Both the position numbers and the translations under genes were made by a program. Shown one piece after another: positions 8,386-17,573 of a stretch of DNA of 64,000 nt. Origin of the DNA: Chromohalobacter canadensis (GTDB taxonomy: Bacteria > Pseudomonadota > Gammaproteobacteria > Pseudomonadales > Halomonadaceae); assembly GCF_034479555.1 (NCBI RefSeq), contig NZ_CP140151.1, forward strand, positions 558,001 through 622,000, given 5' to 3'. Each line of letters opens with the position of its first letter. Within the stretch, counting starts at the first letter, position 1. The notes beneath the pieces were generated by a model that was not told the origin of the DNA, searched no databases, and worked only from the letters and a program-made list of their open reading frames with translations.

Positions 8386-10299
8386 ATGCACTTTCAGCGC
8401 CGCTTTCCACTCCCGCTACGCCCACGCACACTCTTGGTGCTGGGCGTCATCGCCGGTTTACTCCTCTGCATGTGGCAAACGTCACGCCTGGCGCGCGAGC
8501 AAGCGCTTCAGGCGCTACGTCAAGATGCCGAGAACGAGTTGCGTCTGTCGGCCGCGAGCCTCGTCGGCCATTTATCGCGGCACGATTACTTACCGGAGCT
8601 GCTGGCCTCGCGTGAAATGGTCAAGCGCTTTCTGGACGATCCCGACACTCAAGACCCGATGCCTTTGAACCGCATGCTGGACCGCTTTCGGGCCACCGCC
8701 AATGTGTCGGACATTTACTTGCTCGATCAGGCGGGTGACACCCTCGTGGCGAGCAACTGGCATCGTCCCGATACGTTCATCGGCCAGAATTATCGTTTTC
8801 GTCCTTACTATCGGGAAGCCATGGCCGGGAAGAATGGCAGCTTCTTCGGTCTGGGTATCCAGTCTCAGGATCGTGGCTACTATTTCTCGGCACCGGTCAG
8901 GCTCGACGATACCGCCGCCGAGGCTCGCCCCGATGGCGTCATGGTGCTCAAGGTCCTGCTCGATACGGTGGAAACGGGGTGGGCCGAGCAGGATGCCGAA
9001 CTCCTGGTCACCGATCATGACGGGGTCATCTTCATGGCCAGCCATCCCGAACTACGCTTGACGACCATGGCACCGCTGACGACCGCCCAGCGCCAGGCCG
9101 TGATCGCCTCCCGACGCTACGGCAACGCAGCGCTACCGCCTTCTGGACTGCGTGAACATCATCGCCGAGATACCCGTACGCGCCTCGTGGGGTTCGACTC
9201 GGGCCCGCTCGCCGGACAACGCTATTTGAGCCTGGCCCGTCCCATGGCCAATTTCGACTGGCATATTCATATCCTCAAGCCGCTGACGCCCGTCCATCAG
9301 GCCCAGTGGCTGGCAGCCGTGCTGGCCGGTGGGCTCTACGGACTCATCGCGCTAGGCGGCGGCATCGGTTGGCAGCGCCTACGTCTGCGTCGCGAGCGGG
9401 AACGCTTCGCCGAGCGTGAGCGACGTACCCTGGCCCAGGCACGGGACGAGCTCGAGCGCCACGTGGAAAGCCGGACCCGTGACCTGGTCTCCACCAACCG
9501 CCGGCTATCGGCGGAGATCGAGGAGCGCCAGCGTGCCGAAGATAGCCTACGCGCCACGCGGGATGAGCTGATTCAAGCCGCCAAGCTCGCCGTCCTGGGG
9601 CAATTGGCCGCCGGCATCAATCACGAACTCAACCAACCCCTGGCGGCGATTCGCGCCTATACCGAGAATGCACGTGCTTTCATCGCTCGACAACGTATCG
9701 AGAGCGCCGACGCCAATCTGTCACAAGTCCTCGAACTCACCGAGCGCATGGCGGATATCAGCGCTCAGTTGCGCCAGTTCTCGCGCAAGAGCGGTGACAA
9801 TCTCACGGCAGTGGCCGTCACACCCTGCTTTGCGTACGCGTTGCGCTTGTTCCAATCGCGCATCCAGGAAAGCCAGGTCACCATCGCGCAGCATTGGCCC
9901 ACGCAGGAAGCATGGGTACGTGCCGACCCGGTGCGGCTCGAGCAGGTGCTGGTGAATCTCATCGGCAATGCCCTGCAAGCAATGAGCGAGACGCCCGAGC
10001 CACTCCTGACGCTCGCGATCGTCACCGAGGCCACATGCGTCCATCTGGATGTCATCGATAACGGGCCAGGAATTCCCGAAGCGCATTTAACACGCATTTT
10101 CGAGCCTTTCTATACCACGAAAACCATGGGCAGCGGACTGGGGCTAGGGCTTTCGATCTCGCGACGTATCATCGAGGACCTCGGTGGCCAGCTCGACGCC
10201 GGCGATCATGACGACGGCGGTGCCCATTTCCGTGTCACACTTCCCCGCATCGCGGACCCCGATGATCCCGCGCGACCCGAGGAAAGCTCTCATGCATGA
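8386..10299 (+). CDS. dctB: DctB-type sensor histidine kinase
   Basis: 637 residues from the chosen ATG; the frame is open further up to 8287 but the first strong hydrophobic segment (TLLVLGVIAGLLLCMW) starts about 14 residues into this choice. Two membrane segments flank a large periplasmic double-PAS (dCache-like) sensor with the DctB-typical FIGQNYRFRPYYREAMAG and GYYFSAPV. A coiled coil follows TM2, then the H-box GINHELNQPLAAIRAY with phospho-accepting His near residue 413, N-box NLIGNALQAM and G-boxes DNGPGIPEAH and GSGLGLGLSIS. Senses C4-dicarboxylates in characterised members. Overlaps dctD by eight bases. Confidence 0.88.
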   Translation: MHFQRRFPLPLRPRTLLVLGVIAGLLLCMWQTSRLAREQALQALRQDAENELRLSAASLVGHLSRHDYLPELLASREMVKRFLDDPDTQDPMPLNRMLDRFRATANVSDIYLLDQAGDTLVASNWHRPDTFIGQNYRFRPYYREAMAGKNGSFFGLGIQSQDRGYYFSAPVRLDDTAAEARPDGVMVLKVLLDTVETGWAEQDAELLVTDHDGVIFMASHPELRLTTMAPLTTAQRQAVIASRRYGNAALPPSGLREHHRRDTRTRLVGFDSGPLAGQRYLSLARPMANFDWHIHILKPLTPVHQAQWLAAVLAGGLYGLIALGGGIGWQRLRLRRERERFAERERRTLAQARDELERHVESRTRDLVSTNRRLSAEIEERQRAEDSLRATRDELIQAAKLAVLGQLAAGINHELNQPLAAIRAYTENARAFIARQRIESADANLSQVLELTERMADISAQLRQFSRKSGDNLTAVAVTPCFAYALRLFQSRIQESQVTIAQHWPTQEAWVRADPVRLEQVLVNLIGNALQAMSETPEPLLTLAIVTEATCVHLDVIDNGPGIPEAHLTRIFEPFYTTKTMGSGLGLGLSISRRIIEDLGGQLDAGDHDDGGAHFRVTLPRIADPDDPARPEESSHA

Positions 10300-11677
10300 A
10301 ACGTCCGCCATCCCCGTCATGCTCGTCGACGACGAAGCTCATCTACGTATCACCGCCAGCCAGACATTGGAATTGGCGGGCTATGCACCCGACGTGCATG
10401 AAAGCGCGGAGTCCGCGCTCGCGGCATTGAGCACGGACTTTCCCGGGGTGCTGGTCAGCGACATCCGCATGCCCGGCATGGATGGCATGGCCTTGCTGCG
10501 CGAGGTCCGTCATCGCGACCCCGACTTGCCGGTGGTGTTGATCACCGGACACGGCGATATTTCCACCGCCGTGGAAGCCATGCGCGATGGCGCCTGGGAC
10601 TTTCTGGAGAAGCCCTTCGCGGGAGAACGCCTGGTGGAGGTCGTGCGGCGTGGCATCGAGAAGCGTCGCCTGAGCCTGGAGAATCGTCACCTGAAGGCTG
10701 AGCTCGAGGCACAGCAATCGATCCCGGGGCCCCGCCTGGTGGGACGCGCGCCCGCCATTCAGCAACTGGCCTCGATGGTGCAGCGCATCAGCCAAGTCGA
10801 AACCGATGTGTTGCTCTTCGGAGAGACAGGCACGGGCAAGGATCTGGTGGCACGCGCCATTCACGAGCGCAGTTCGCGCGGAGGCAAACCCTTTGTTGCC
10901 ATCAATTGCGGGGCCGTGCCGGAAAGCACCATCGAATCCGAGTTATTCGGGCATGAAAAAGGCGCCTTTACCGGCGCCGTGGAACGTCGCGTGGGCAAAT
11001 TCGAGCACGCCAACGGCGGCACCGTGTTTCTCGACGAAATCGAGTCGATGCCACTATCGCTGCAGGTCAAGCTGCTGCGTGTACTCCAGGAACGTGCTGT
11101 GGAGCGGCTCGGGTCGAATGACCTGGTCACGCTCGACATACGCGTGATCGCCGCGACCAAGACGGATCTCAAGCTCGCCGCCGAGGCGGGCCAGTTTCGC
11201 GAGGACCTCTATTATCGCCTCAATGTGGTGACGCTACCGATTCCCTCGCTACGCGAACGGCGCGAAGATATCCCCTTGCTCTTCCAGCACTTCATCGCCG
11301 TCTCTGCCAGCCGTAGCGGGCTGGAGGCACCACCGCTCGATAGTCAGGGAATCTCCGCGCTGCTCGCGCACGATTGGCCCGGCAATGTCCGCGAGCTGCG
11401 CAATGTCGCCGAGCGCTACGTGTTGCTGGGGGCGACCTGTGATTATCGCCTCGAGACTCTACTTCAAGGCGCGCATAAAGATAACGGCGACCTGCCGCTT
11501 GCCCAACAGGTCGAAGTGTTCGAAAAGAGCGTGATCAACCAGGCGCTGGTGCGCCACCAGGGCTGCGTTCCCGATATCTGCACGCGTCTCGGCGTTCCCC
11601 GCAAGACACTTTACGACAAACTCAAGAAGCATGGGTTGAAGGCCGAGGATTATCGCCACATCGTCGAGACGGAGTAA
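10292..11677 (+). CDS. dctD: DctD-type sigma-54-dependent response regulator
   Basis: 461 residues. Receiver domain with Asp57 in VSDIRMPG and Lys in LEKPF; AAA+ domain with Walker A GETGTGKD near residues 177-184 and the sigma-54-contacting GAFTGA near 224-229; C-terminal Fis-type helix-turn-helix ([21 protein letters not shown]). The GAFTGA loop is intact, so it should activate sigma-54 RNA polymerase. The ATG lies within the last codons of dctB behind GAGGAAAG, indicating coupling. A sigma-54 promoter sits upstream of the next gene, which is the probable target. Confidence 0.92.
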   Translation: MHETSAIPVMLVDDEAHLRITASQTLELAGYAPDVHESAESALAALSTDFPGVLVSDIRMPGMDGMALLREVRHRDPDLPVVLITGHGDISTAVEAMRDGAWDFLEKPFAGERLVEVVRRGIEKRRLSLENRHLKAELEAQQSIPGPRLVGRAPAIQQLASMVQRISQVETDVLLFGETGTGKDLVARAIHERSSRGGKPFVAINCGAVPESTIESELFGHEKGAFTGAVERRVGKFEHANGGTVFLDEIESMPLSLQVKLLRVLQERAVERLGSNDLVTLDIRVIAATKTDLKLAAEAGQFREDLYYRLNVVTLPIPSLRERREDIPLLFQHFIAVSASRSGLEAPPLDSQGISALLAHDWPGNVRELRNVAERYVLLGATCDYRLETLLQGAHKDNGDLPLAQQVEVFEKSVINQALVRHQGCVPDICTRLGVPRKTLYDKLKKHGLKAEDYRHIVETE

Positions 11678-11720
11678 CCTCGGCGCTCGATGCAGTCCCA
11701 ATCTAGGCCCCCAGCGCCCC

Positions 11721-11767
11721 TGTGCGGAAATCCACACAAACGTTAGGCCGCTTTGTGCGGATTGCCA
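11721..11767. promoter_or_regulatory. Two DctD-like upstream activating sites
   Basis: TGTGCGGAAATCCACACA at 11721-11738 is an imperfect palindrome (TGTGcGGA/TCCaCACA). A related half-strength copy, TGTGCGGATTGCCA, is at 11754-11767, 33 bp on, about three helical turns, so both lie on the same face. They stand 80-130 bp before the sigma-54 element, a normal enhancer distance. Assignment to DctD is inferred from position and palindromy. Confidence 0.6.
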
Positions 11768-11848
11768 GCCATTAAGGGCCGACCCTTCTTCTACCTTCGT
11801 CGAAACAAAAAATCGTAACTAACTGAAAATTAAAGTCTAATCAAAAGA

Positions 11849-11863
11849 TGGAATGGCGGTTGC
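11849..11863 (+). promoter_or_regulatory. Sigma-54 (-24/-12) promoter of the TRAP genes
   Basis: TGGAATGGCGGTTGC has the invariant GG and GC dinucleotides with exactly ten bases between, matching the TGG-N8-TTGC consensus. It lies 88 bp before the TAXI gene and just downstream of a gene for a GAFTGA-containing activator, with palindromic sites upstream. Confidence 0.75.
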
Positions 11864-11951
11864 CCTGATAGTACGTATTTGACGAGTTTGATGCCCCGCA
11901 CAGCTCGGTAAGGGATACGCATAACCACAATCGATATCGGGAGAATTCGCC

Positions 11952-12929
11952 ATGTCTATCAAGACACACGCCGTGACCGCCACTCTTGCGGGGGCCATGT
12001 GCTTCGCCACTGTGGCACAAGCCGACCGTGAGGATTGGCCGGAAAACTTTACCGTAGGCACCGCCAGCCAAGGCGGCACTTACTTCGTGTATGGCTCCGG
12101 CTGGGCCAATATGATCGCCGATGAACTAGGGCTTTCGGGCGGCGGCGAAGTCACCGGCGGCCCCAATCAGAACCTGGCTCTGGTGCAAAACGGTGATGTC
12201 GCCCTCGGCTTGACGACGATGGGTCCGGCTGCCGATGCCGTGGCCGGCAAGAGCTCGCTGGCACCGGGCGTAAAAATGGATAACGTCTGCGCCTTGTTCC
12301 CGATGTACGAGACGCCGTTTTCCATCACCACGCTTGCCGACAGCGGTATCGAGTCGATCTCCGATATCCCCGACGGCGCCAGCATCGGCTTTGGCCCGGC
12401 GGCCTCCACATCGGACACCTATTTCCCGGCCATGCTCGAGACCCTGGGCGTCGAATTCGACCGTCGTAACGGCGGCTGGAATGACCTGGGCGGCCAATTG
12501 CAGGACGGCCTGATCGACGTCATCGCCTTCGCTGCCGGTATTCCGATTCCCGCCGTCAGCCAACTCGAGGTACAAACCGACGTCAATATCGTCGAGTTCA
12601 CCGAGGAAGAGCAGGCGAAGGTGATGGAGGAATTCCCGGTCTCGGCATTCTCGATTCCTGCCGATACCTACCAGACCCTCGAGGAAGATGCTCGCGCGGT
12701 CTCCATGTGGAACTTCACCATCGCCGGCTGCAATCTCCCCGAGGACCTCGTCTACGAGATCACCAAGCTGAGCATGGAAAACAACGACAAGATGCGTGAT
12801 ATCCACCGCAGCGCCGAATTCAGCATTCCCGAGAACCTCAAGTACAACACCGTACTGCCCTTCCATCCGGGTGCGGTGCGCTGGTACGAGGAAAATGGCT
12901 ACGAGATCCCTGAGGAACTGAAGCGCTAA
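11952..12929 (+). CDS. TAXI family TRAP transporter solute-binding protein
   Basis: 325 residues. Signal peptide 1-24 (SIKTHAVTATLAGAMCFATVAQA), then FTVGTASQGGTYFVYGSGWANMI, the signature of TAXI-type periplasmic receptors, and GPNQNLALVQNGDVALGLTTMGPA. C-terminal VLPFHPGAVRWYEENGYEIPEEL is also family-typical. It would deliver its ligand to the fused membrane subunit encoded next. TAXI ligands include glutamate and other organic acids; the DctBD neighbours suggest a dicarboxylate, but this is inference. Expression probably needs sigma-54 and DctD. A strong hairpin separates it from the permease gene. Confidence 0.92.
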   Translation: MSIKTHAVTATLAGAMCFATVAQADREDWPENFTVGTASQGGTYFVYGSGWANMIADELGLSGGGEVTGGPNQNLALVQNGDVALGLTTMGPAADAVAGKSSLAPGVKMDNVCALFPMYETPFSITTLADSGIESISDIPDGASIGFGPAASTSDTYFPAMLETLGVEFDRRNGGWNDLGGQLQDGLIDVIAFAAGIPIPAVSQLEVQTDVNIVEFTEEEQAKVMEEFPVSAFSIPADTYQTLEEDARAVSMWNFTIAGCNLPEDLVYEITKLSMENNDKMRDIHRSAEFSIPENLKYNTVLPFHPGAVRWYEENGYEIPEELKR

Positions 12930-12946
12930 GTCGGTCGTGTATCTAA

Positions 12947-12978
12947 ATGCCGCCCCGCATCAAGATGTGGGGCGGCAT
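12947..12978 (+). promoter_or_regulatory. Intercistronic hairpin between TAXI receptor and TRAP permease
   Basis: Bases 12947-12960 pair with 12965-12978 (14 pairs, one G-U) around a four-base CAAG loop. No T tract follows, so it is likely to protect the upstream mRNA 3' end or partly attenuate transcription rather than end it. Such an arrangement favours more receptor than permease. Confidence 0.65.
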
Positions 12979-13012
12979 GCATCTCCTCCCACTCACACCC
13001 AAGGGTGTTTTC

Positions 13013-15190
13013 ATGTCTCAACGTTCCCAATCCCGTGACGAGGGAGCCGACGACGTCGTCCAGTCCGTCAATGCCGACGGCGTCGATGAGGTCGCTGTCG
13101 AATCCAACCGACGCCTCTACGACGGATGGCAATGGTGGCTCTTCGGCGCCCTGGCCATCGTCTATTCGCTATTTCACCTGGTCTCGCTCAACATCTACCC
13201 TCTCGAGACTTGGTCGTTTCGCATTCTGCACATCGCCGGCGCCCTGATCCTGGGCTATGGCTTCTACGCCGGTACACATTTCGCCGAGACCCCGCAAGCG
13301 CGCTCGAGCGCCTGGATGCGCTGGTTGAGCTACGCCATGTTGATTCCGGCGTTCTACGCCTTGGTTCGCACGGCGATGATGTATCAAACGATGAACGATG
13401 GCGCCATGCGCATTGCCCCCGAGATCGAGGCTTGGCACTTCGGCTATCCGTTGCTGCTGGCCACCGTGGCAGGCATCGTGCTGTCGTGGAGCTATCGCCA
13501 GGTACGTGACGGGCTGTCGCCGGCGGATGCAGTGTTGATGGTCTGCTCGCTGGCCGTGGCCGGCTATCTGCTGGTGATGTTCAACAGCCAGCTACGCGCC
13601 TCTACCGGTACGTCCTTCGCCCCCATGGGGATGTCCTATGCGGCCATCGCCGGTTCGCTGCTGATTCTTGAGTTGACACGTCGCGTCGCCGGTCTGGCAC
13701 TGGTAATCATCTCCACGATATTCCTGGTTTATGTCTTCGTCGGCCCGCATCTTCCAGGGTTTCTTGGCTACCCGGGCCTCTCGGTGGGTCGATTCTTCAG
13801 CCAGGTCTACACCGATGCCGGCATTCTCGGCCCCACCACTGCCGTGTCCTCGACGTACATCATCTTGTTCATCATCTTCGCGGCGTTTCTGCAGGCGTCC
13901 AAAGTCGGTGACTATTTCGTCAACTTCGCCTTCGCCGCCGCGGGACGAGCGCGTGGCGGACCCGCCAAGGTTTCCATTTTCGCCTCTGGCTTGATGGGCA
14001 TGATCAATGGCACCTCCGCCGGCAACGTGGTTTCCACCGGCTCGCTGACCATCCCGCTGATGAAGAAGGTGGGCTATCCGCCACGCAGTGCCGGGGCCAT
14101 CGAGGCGGCCGCTTCCACCGGCGGGCAGATCATGCCCCCGATCATGGGCGCTGGGGCCTTCATCATGGCCGAGATCACCGGCATTCCTTACACCGAGATT
14201 GCCATCGCCGCATTGATCCCGGCCATCCTGTACTTCGCCTCGGTCTATTTCATGGTCGATTTCGAGGCCGCTCGCAAAGGCATGCGGGGCATGCGCAAGG
14301 ACGAGATCCCGCGTTTCTCGAAACTCGTCAAACACGTCTACCTGTTCGCGCCGATCATCATTCTGATCGCGGCGCTGTTCATGGGTTACTCGGTGATTCG
14401 CGCGGGCACGCTGGCGACGGCATCCGCCGCCGTGGTGAGTTGGGTCTCGCCTAACAAGATGGGAATACGTGCCATCCTCAAGGCACTCCAGCTGGCCGGG
14501 ACGATGTCGATTCAGATCATCGCCGTGTGCGCCTGTGCCGGGTTGATCGTCGGCGTGATCGCGCTGACAGGGGTTGGAGCGCGCTTCTCGTCGTTGCTGC
14601 TCGGCCTGGCAGGCGTCAGCCAATTGTTAGCGCTGATCTTCGCCATGTGCATCAGTATCCTGCTGGGCATGGGCATGCCGACCACCGCCGCTTACGCCGT
14701 CGCGGCATCCGTGGTGGCTCCCGGCTTGATCGACATCGGCATTCAGCCACTGGTGGCACACTTCTTCGTGTTCTATTTCGCGGTCGTGTCAGCCATCACA
14801 CCGCCGGTGGCGCTGGCGTCCTACGCGGCAGCGGGAATCTCGGGCGACAACGCCATGGGAACCTCCGTGGCCTCGTTCAAGATCGGCCTGGCGGCCTTCA
14901 TCGTGCCGTTCATGTTCTTCTACAGCCCAGCCATGCTGATGGAGGGCTCGTGGCTACAGATCCTGCGTGTCGGTGTCACTGCGACACTCGGCATCGTGCT
15001 GCTGTCAGCCACCGTGCAAGCGTGGTTCTTCGGACCGGTCAAGGCATGGCAGCGCCTGGTGATGCTGATAGGTGCGCTGTGCATGATTTATGGCGGCATC
15101 TACACCGATATCATCGGCCTGATGATCGGCGTGGGGCTGTTCGCTATGCAACGCACTCGGAATGGCACGTCTACCGCCACGCCGCACTGA
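13013..15190 (+). CDS. TRAP transporter fused permease (4TM/12TM, DctQ-DctM type)
   Basis: 725 residues. A short acidic N-terminus, then DctQ-like helices (from LFGALAIVYSLFHLV) fused to a DctM-like large subunit. The conserved large-subunit motif GMINGTSAGNVVSTGSLTIP and the repeat-like MGMPTTAAYAVAASVVAP are both clear. TAXI systems usually have this fusion rather than two separate genes. Sodium-coupled secondary uptake is the known mechanism. ATG at 13013 follows AAGGGTG; the frame is open upstream through the hairpin, but that part is unlikely to be translated. Confidence 0.93.
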   Translation: MSQRSQSRDEGADDVVQSVNADGVDEVAVESNRRLYDGWQWWLFGALAIVYSLFHLVSLNIYPLETWSFRILHIAGALILGYGFYAGTHFAETPQARSSAWMRWLSYAMLIPAFYALVRTAMMYQTMNDGAMRIAPEIEAWHFGYPLLLATVAGIVLSWSYRQVRDGLSPADAVLMVCSLAVAGYLLVMFNSQLRASTGTSFAPMGMSYAAIAGSLLILELTRRVAGLALVIISTIFLVYVFVGPHLPGFLGYPGLSVGRFFSQVYTDAGILGPTTAVSSTYIILFIIFAAFLQASKVGDYFVNFAFAAAGRARGGPAKVSIFASGLMGMINGTSAGNVVSTGSLTIPLMKKVGYPPRSAGAIEAAASTGGQIMPPIMGAGAFIMAEITGIPYTEIAIAALIPAILYFASVYFMVDFEAARKGMRGMRKDEIPRFSKLVKHVYLFAPIIILIAALFMGYSVIRAGTLATASAAVVSWVSPNKMGIRAILKALQLAGTMSIQIIAVCACAGLIVGVIALTGVGARFSSLLLGLAGVSQLLALIFAMCISILLGMGMPTTAAYAVAASVVAPGLIDIGIQPLVAHFFVFYFAVVSAITPPVALASYAAAGISGDNAMGTSVASFKIGLAAFIVPFMFFYSPAMLMEGSWLQILRVGVTATLGIVLLSATVQAWFFGPVKAWQRLVMLIGALCMIYGGIYTDIIGLMIGVGLFAMQRTRNGTSTATPH

Positions 15191-15217
15191 CTTGCGGGGA
15201 TCGTGCCACCTCCACAT

Positions 15218-15246
15218 GCCCCCGTTCGGCTTGGCCGTTCGGGGGC
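15218..15246 (+). terminator. Hairpin after the TRAP permease, possible terminator
   Basis: GCCCCCG at 15218-15224 pairs with CGGGGGC at 15240-15246, with an inner GGC/GCC pair. It is GC-rich but without a T run. Confidence 0.45.
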
Positions 15247-15357
15247 GTGATGTGTAGTAACCGAAAAAACACGACCTCGGTGCTTAACTTTCCACGTTGG
15301 CCTGTGCTAATAGTGAAGTGAGGTCTTGGCCTATTACTGCTGCGCAAGGAGGTTGCC

Positions 15358-16059
15358 ATGGGTAACGTTTCGTCCCCACGCACCGCCCGGGTCATTGACC
15401 TGGACACCATGAGGCAGCGACGTCAGGCCCAGCGCCGCATTCTACGCCTGGCGCCTGAACTGGATGGCCTCGAGATGCTGTATCATCTGGCTTCGGACCC
15501 AGAGACACTGTATGGCATGCCGCTGTTGGCTTGGGGACTACGCGAAAGCGGCGAGGTGGTTGGCTTGGTGCCTTGGATGGAGGCCCTGACCGCCTGCCAT
15601 GAGATGGACAGTCCCGATCATGGGCACTTTTTCGGCTATCGCGATCCCGAAACGGAAGAAATCTTCCACTCGCCGCCCGAGCATAAAGTCTATGAACTGG
15701 AACATGCCGCCGCGTATTTCGATTACGAAGAAACGTCGGCACCGACCCTGATACAGCAGTTGCCCGATACCCAGGGTACGCATGCGCTGTGCCTCGCCAG
15801 CGACGGGGAGAGCTGGCAACTCAAGCAGGTATTTGGCTGGCGCTTGTACAACGACGGCAATGTGGAATCGCTACTCGTCGATGAAAAACGTGTCGAGCAG
15901 ACGCCGATCGTGGCTGGCGATGCCTGCCTCTATGCCGGCCATAGCCGCCATGCGACGGTGTATTACTTCCAGCGTCATATCGCCAATCAGATCAAGCAAC
16001 AGGACCCCACCACAATGGAGGCCCTCGCCGTGATGACGACGCCTTCCTCATCGTCTTGA
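15358..16059 (+). CDS. Protein of unknown function, 233 residues
   Basis: I do not recognise a family. It is soluble, with no signal peptide or membrane segment. The N-terminus is basic (MRQRRQAQRRILR) and the rest acidic with many aromatic and His residues (HGHFFGYRDPETEEIFHS, YAGHSRHATVYYFQRHIANQ). The last 15 residues are Thr/Ser-rich. CAAGGAGG gives a strong start at 15358. It appears to be a single-gene unit between the TRAP operon and the convergent tusA. Base composition matches the neighbours, so no sign of recent transfer. Confidence 0.7.
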   Translation: MGNVSSPRTARVIDLDTMRQRRQAQRRILRLAPELDGLEMLYHLASDPETLYGMPLLAWGLRESGEVVGLVPWMEALTACHEMDSPDHGHFFGYRDPETEEIFHSPPEHKVYELEHAAAYFDYEETSAPTLIQQLPDTQGTHALCLASDGESWQLKQVFGWRLYNDGNVESLLVDEKRVEQTPIVAGDACLYAGHSRHATVYYFQRHIANQIKQQDPTTMEALAVMTTPSSSS

Positions 16060-16071
16060 CGGAGAGGCGCG

Positions 16072-16326
16072 TCACGCTAGACGAATGACATAGCGGTAAC
16101 GCTCGTCTTCTTCCTGCGACTGGGCGACGAGTTCATGGCCCAGGAAGGTGCAGAACTTGGGGACGTCGCGCGTCGTGGCAGGATCCGTGGCGATGACTTC
16201 CAGAAGTTGGCCAACGTTCATGTCCCGCACCTGATTGTGCATCATCATGATCGGTTCGGGACAATACAGGCCGGAAGTATCCAGCACGGCATCCGGCGTG
16301 GGCAGGGACGTATCGGGATCGGACAT
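16072..16326 (-). CDS. tusA: Sulfur carrier protein TusA
   Basis: 84 residues, normal for the family. The active cysteine is in [21 protein letters not shown], the TusA CPxP motif. TusA takes sulfur from IscS and passes it on for the 2-thiouridine of tRNA wobble positions, ending at MnmA, whose gene is at 57056 in this window. It follows rlmM by 57 bases on the same strand. Confidence 0.92.
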   Translation of the reverse strand: MSDPDTSLPTPDAVLDTSGLYCPEPIMMMHNQVRDMNVGQLLEVIATDPATTRDVPKFCTFLGHELVAQSQEEDERYRYVIRLA

Positions 16327-16383
16327 AAATGACGTAACCTCGTGTTCGCTCAGGTTCGATGATGCGCTATCGCCGTGGCGACC

Positions 16384-17457
16384 TCAATCCTGCAAGTACA
16401 CATGCACGGTCACTTCCTCGCGATCGTGGTAAAGGTGTCGAGCGCGTATCCGTGCCCGCACACCGGCTCGATGCAGGCTATCCTCAAGGCGTGCCAGGCA
16501 ACGTGCCACTTCTTCCCAGCGCTTCTTCATGGGCAGTTTCAGGTTGAAGATCGCTTCACGGCACCACTTCTGGATCAACCAGCGCTCCACCATGTCGATG
16601 ACACGCATGGGTTTGTCGACGATGTCACACACTAACCAGTCTAGACGCATCGGGGGCTCCCAGACGAAGGCATCCTCGCGCAGGTGCTCGACTTGCCCCG
16701 TGGCCATCAGCGTCGCGTCCATGGGGCCATTGTCGATGGCATAGACATACATGCCTTGGCGCACGAGCTGATAGGTCCAGCCTCCGGGGGCGGCGCCGAG
16801 ATCGGCCGCCTGCATGGCATCGTTGAGGCGTGCCGGCCAGGCGTCACGCGGTACGAAGACATGCCAGGCTTCTTCGAGCTTGAGGGTCGAGCGACTCGGC
16901 GCTTCACGCGGGAACTTCAGGCGCCATATGCCGCCGAGATGCTCGGCACGGTTACCAGGGAAGCTGATCGCCAGCTGGACACGATCCCCCGCCGTCCAGA
17001 ATAGATGCAAGCGCCGGCCACCCGCCTTACGACGCAACGCACCGCGTTTTTTGAGCGTGCTTTCCAACGGCTTGCTCAAGGCTTTCATCAAACCGGCCAG
17101 CGCCTTCTCTTCGTTGGTATCCGGCGTTTCCTGCCAGACCGATTCAAACGACCAGCCGCTGGCGACGACGAGCTCGATGATCGCCGTCAGCCGGTCGTCG
17201 CGTGGCAAGTCTTCCAAGGGCGGAAACGCCACCAGCGATTGTCGCGCGAACACCAGAGCCTCGAGCGGTAGGCGACGATGCACGTCATTGGCAGGTGTAA
17301 CGGGGTCGAGCACGAAACGCACATGGCCGCTGCCCGGCGCCGCGATGGGGTATCCCACCTGCCCCATGTCGGCGACCTTGTCCGAGAGTTCGGCGCTCAG
17401 GTCCTTCTCGAAACCGGGACGGCAATAGAGTAGCCACTCGTGCGGACAGACGGCCAT
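16384..17457 (-). CDS. rlmM: 23S rRNA (cytidine-2498-2'-O)-methyltransferase RlmM
   Basis: 357 residues. N-terminal THUMP-like region (EWLLYCRPGFEKDLSAELSD), C-terminal Rossmann methyltransferase with SAM loop DLGAAPGGWTYQLV and catalytic aspartate in WLVCDIVDKP, plus lysine in FNLKLPMKKRWEEV. It 2'-O-methylates C2498 of 23S rRNA during assembly. The usual length of E. coli RlmM is similar (366). tusA follows on the same strand. Confidence 0.94.
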   Translation of the reverse strand: MAVCPHEWLLYCRPGFEKDLSAELSDKVADMGQVGYPIAAPGSGHVRFVLDPVTPANDVHRRLPLEALVFARQSLVAFPPLEDLPRDDRLTAIIELVVASGWSFESVWQETPDTNEEKALAGLMKALSKPLESTLKKRGALRRKAGGRRLHLFWTAGDRVQLAISFPGNRAEHLGGIWRLKFPREAPSRSTLKLEEAWHVFVPRDAWPARLNDAMQAADLGAAPGGWTYQLVRQGMYVYAIDNGPMDATLMATGQVEHLREDAFVWEPPMRLDWLVCDIVDKPMRVIDMVERWLIQKWCREAIFNLKLPMKKRWEEVARCLARLEDSLHRAGVRARIRARHLYHDREEVTVHVYLQD

Positions 17458-17504
17458 GTTGGACTCCAGAATCGGCGGGCCGGCAGTCTAACGAGCGGAG
17501 AGTA

Positions 17505-17530
17505 CGCGAGGCAAGCAATCATGCCTCGCG
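17505..17530 (-). terminator. Hairpin downstream of the gts operon
   Basis: CGCGAGGCA pairs with TGCCTCGCG across an eight-base loop, a perfect nine-pair stem 44 bases after the ATPase stop codon. It lacks a clear T tract on the minus strand. Confidence 0.5.
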
Positions 17531-17573
17531 CCCTATTCCAGTACTGTTCGTACCACGCACGTCTGACGCCTTT

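Noticed and set aside
12947-13012. 22-codon N-terminal extension of the TRAP permease
   Set aside because: Would begin inside the intercistronic hairpin; the ATG at 13013 has a good ribosome-binding site.
13592-14623. 343-codon minus-strand frame opposite the TRAP permease
   Set aside because: Hydrophilic Asp/Arg/Gly/His-rich product typical of antisense to membrane-protein genes.
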